A stretch of 9,996 bases of DNA. Origin: Betaproteobacteria bacterium (GTDB lineage: Bacteria; Pseudomonadota; Gammaproteobacteria; Burkholderiales; SG8-41). Below, one piece after another: positions 9,823 to 9,996 of the stretch. A program made the translations under genes and the position numbers. Within the stretch, counting starts at the first letter, position 1; every line of letters starts with the position of its first letter. The notes under the pieces were generated by a model. That model was not told where the DNA came from. It saw nothing but the letters and a program-made list of their open reading frames with translations, and made no database searches. Location: assembly GCA_021732805.1 (NCBI GenBank), contig JAKFUJ010000122.1, forward strand, positions 1 to 9,996, read 5' to 3'.

Positions 9823-9996
9823 ATGACCACGCCCGCCACTGACGCAAGAACCCTGCTCGCCGGCCTGCTCCGCAAGGCGCTGACGCAGGTGGCTCCAGGC
9901 GGTGCGGCCGTCAGCATTGTGCTCGACCGGCCCAAACTCGCCCAGCATGGCGACTTCGCCTGCAACATTGCGCTGCAACTGGCGAAGGAACTGCGC
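9823..9996 (+). CDS. argS: Arginyl-tRNA synthetase, 3' partial (58 residues visible)
   Basis: Class I synthetase that charges tRNA-Arg with arginine in the cytoplasm. Only the N-terminal additional domain (Add-1, which contacts the tRNA D-loop) is in the window. Translation from the ATG at 9823 gives TLLAGLLRKAL (10-20), LDRPKLAQHGDFACNIALQL (34-53) and AKELR (54-58). The P-x(5-6)-GDFA-x-N-x-A wording followed by a helix ending in AKELR is typical of ArgS N-termini. The catalytic HIGH-like motif lies beyond the edge. No other in-frame start codon occurs in the preceding 100 bases. No clear Shine-Dalgarno is visible. The gene appears to have its own extended -10 promoter and to be separated from priA by a terminator-like hairpin. 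Confidence 0.9.
   Translation, partial: MTTPATDARTLLAGLLRKALTQVAPGGAAVSIVLDRPKLAQHGDFACNIALQLAKELR

Noticed and set aside
9763..9978. 71-residue minus-strand open frame at the right edge
   Set aside because: It lies opposite the argS leader and start; the + strand reading is clearly ArgS.

Overview
This window reads as ordinary core chromosome of a GC-rich proteobacterium, most likely a betaproteobacterium (Nitrosomonadales/Burkholderiales-like). That assignment rests on protein wording and on the gene order gltB-gltD-hemE-priA-argS, and is inference from remembered family sequences, not a search. All five genes lie on the + strand. No insertion sequence with a transposase, CRISPR array, tRNA, rRNA, toxin-antitoxin or defence gene is visible, and I found no undescribed multi-gene system.

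Layout. Positions 2-4534 hold gltB, the large subunit of NADPH-dependent glutamate synthase, cut at its 5' end by the window. After a 65-base spacer, gltD (4600-6018) encodes the small subunit. Its stop codon sits in the loop of a long inverted repeat (5994-6039). A 101-base, very GC-rich and foldable spacer leads to hemE (6120-7190, uroporphyrinogen decarboxylase). A 320-base gene-free stretch (7191-7510) carries two perfect DnaA-box matches exactly 180 bases apart, an AT-rich block and several small inverted repeats, and leads to priA (7511-9688, primosomal helicase). A 134-base spacer with a probable terminator overlapping a probable promoter precedes argS (9823 to the window end, arginyl-tRNA synthetase, 3' truncated). 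argS has no line among the computed ORFs because it runs off the edge.

How the genes relate. GltB and GltD form one enzyme that turns glutamine plus 2-oxoglutarate into two glutamates. Glutamate is the precursor of tetrapyrroles in bacteria that use the C5 pathway, so a link to hemE is conceivable, but the neighbourhood is more likely a conserved synteny of unrelated housekeeping genes. priA and argS have no obvious biochemical link to the rest.

The interest is in the spacers and in one local anomaly: the stop-codon hairpin of gltD, the DnaA-box pair ahead of a replication-restart gene, the structured hemE leader without a Shine-Dalgarno sequence, the terminator/promoter overlap and a possible arginine-rich leader peptide ahead of argS, and a 40-base G-free island inside gltB.
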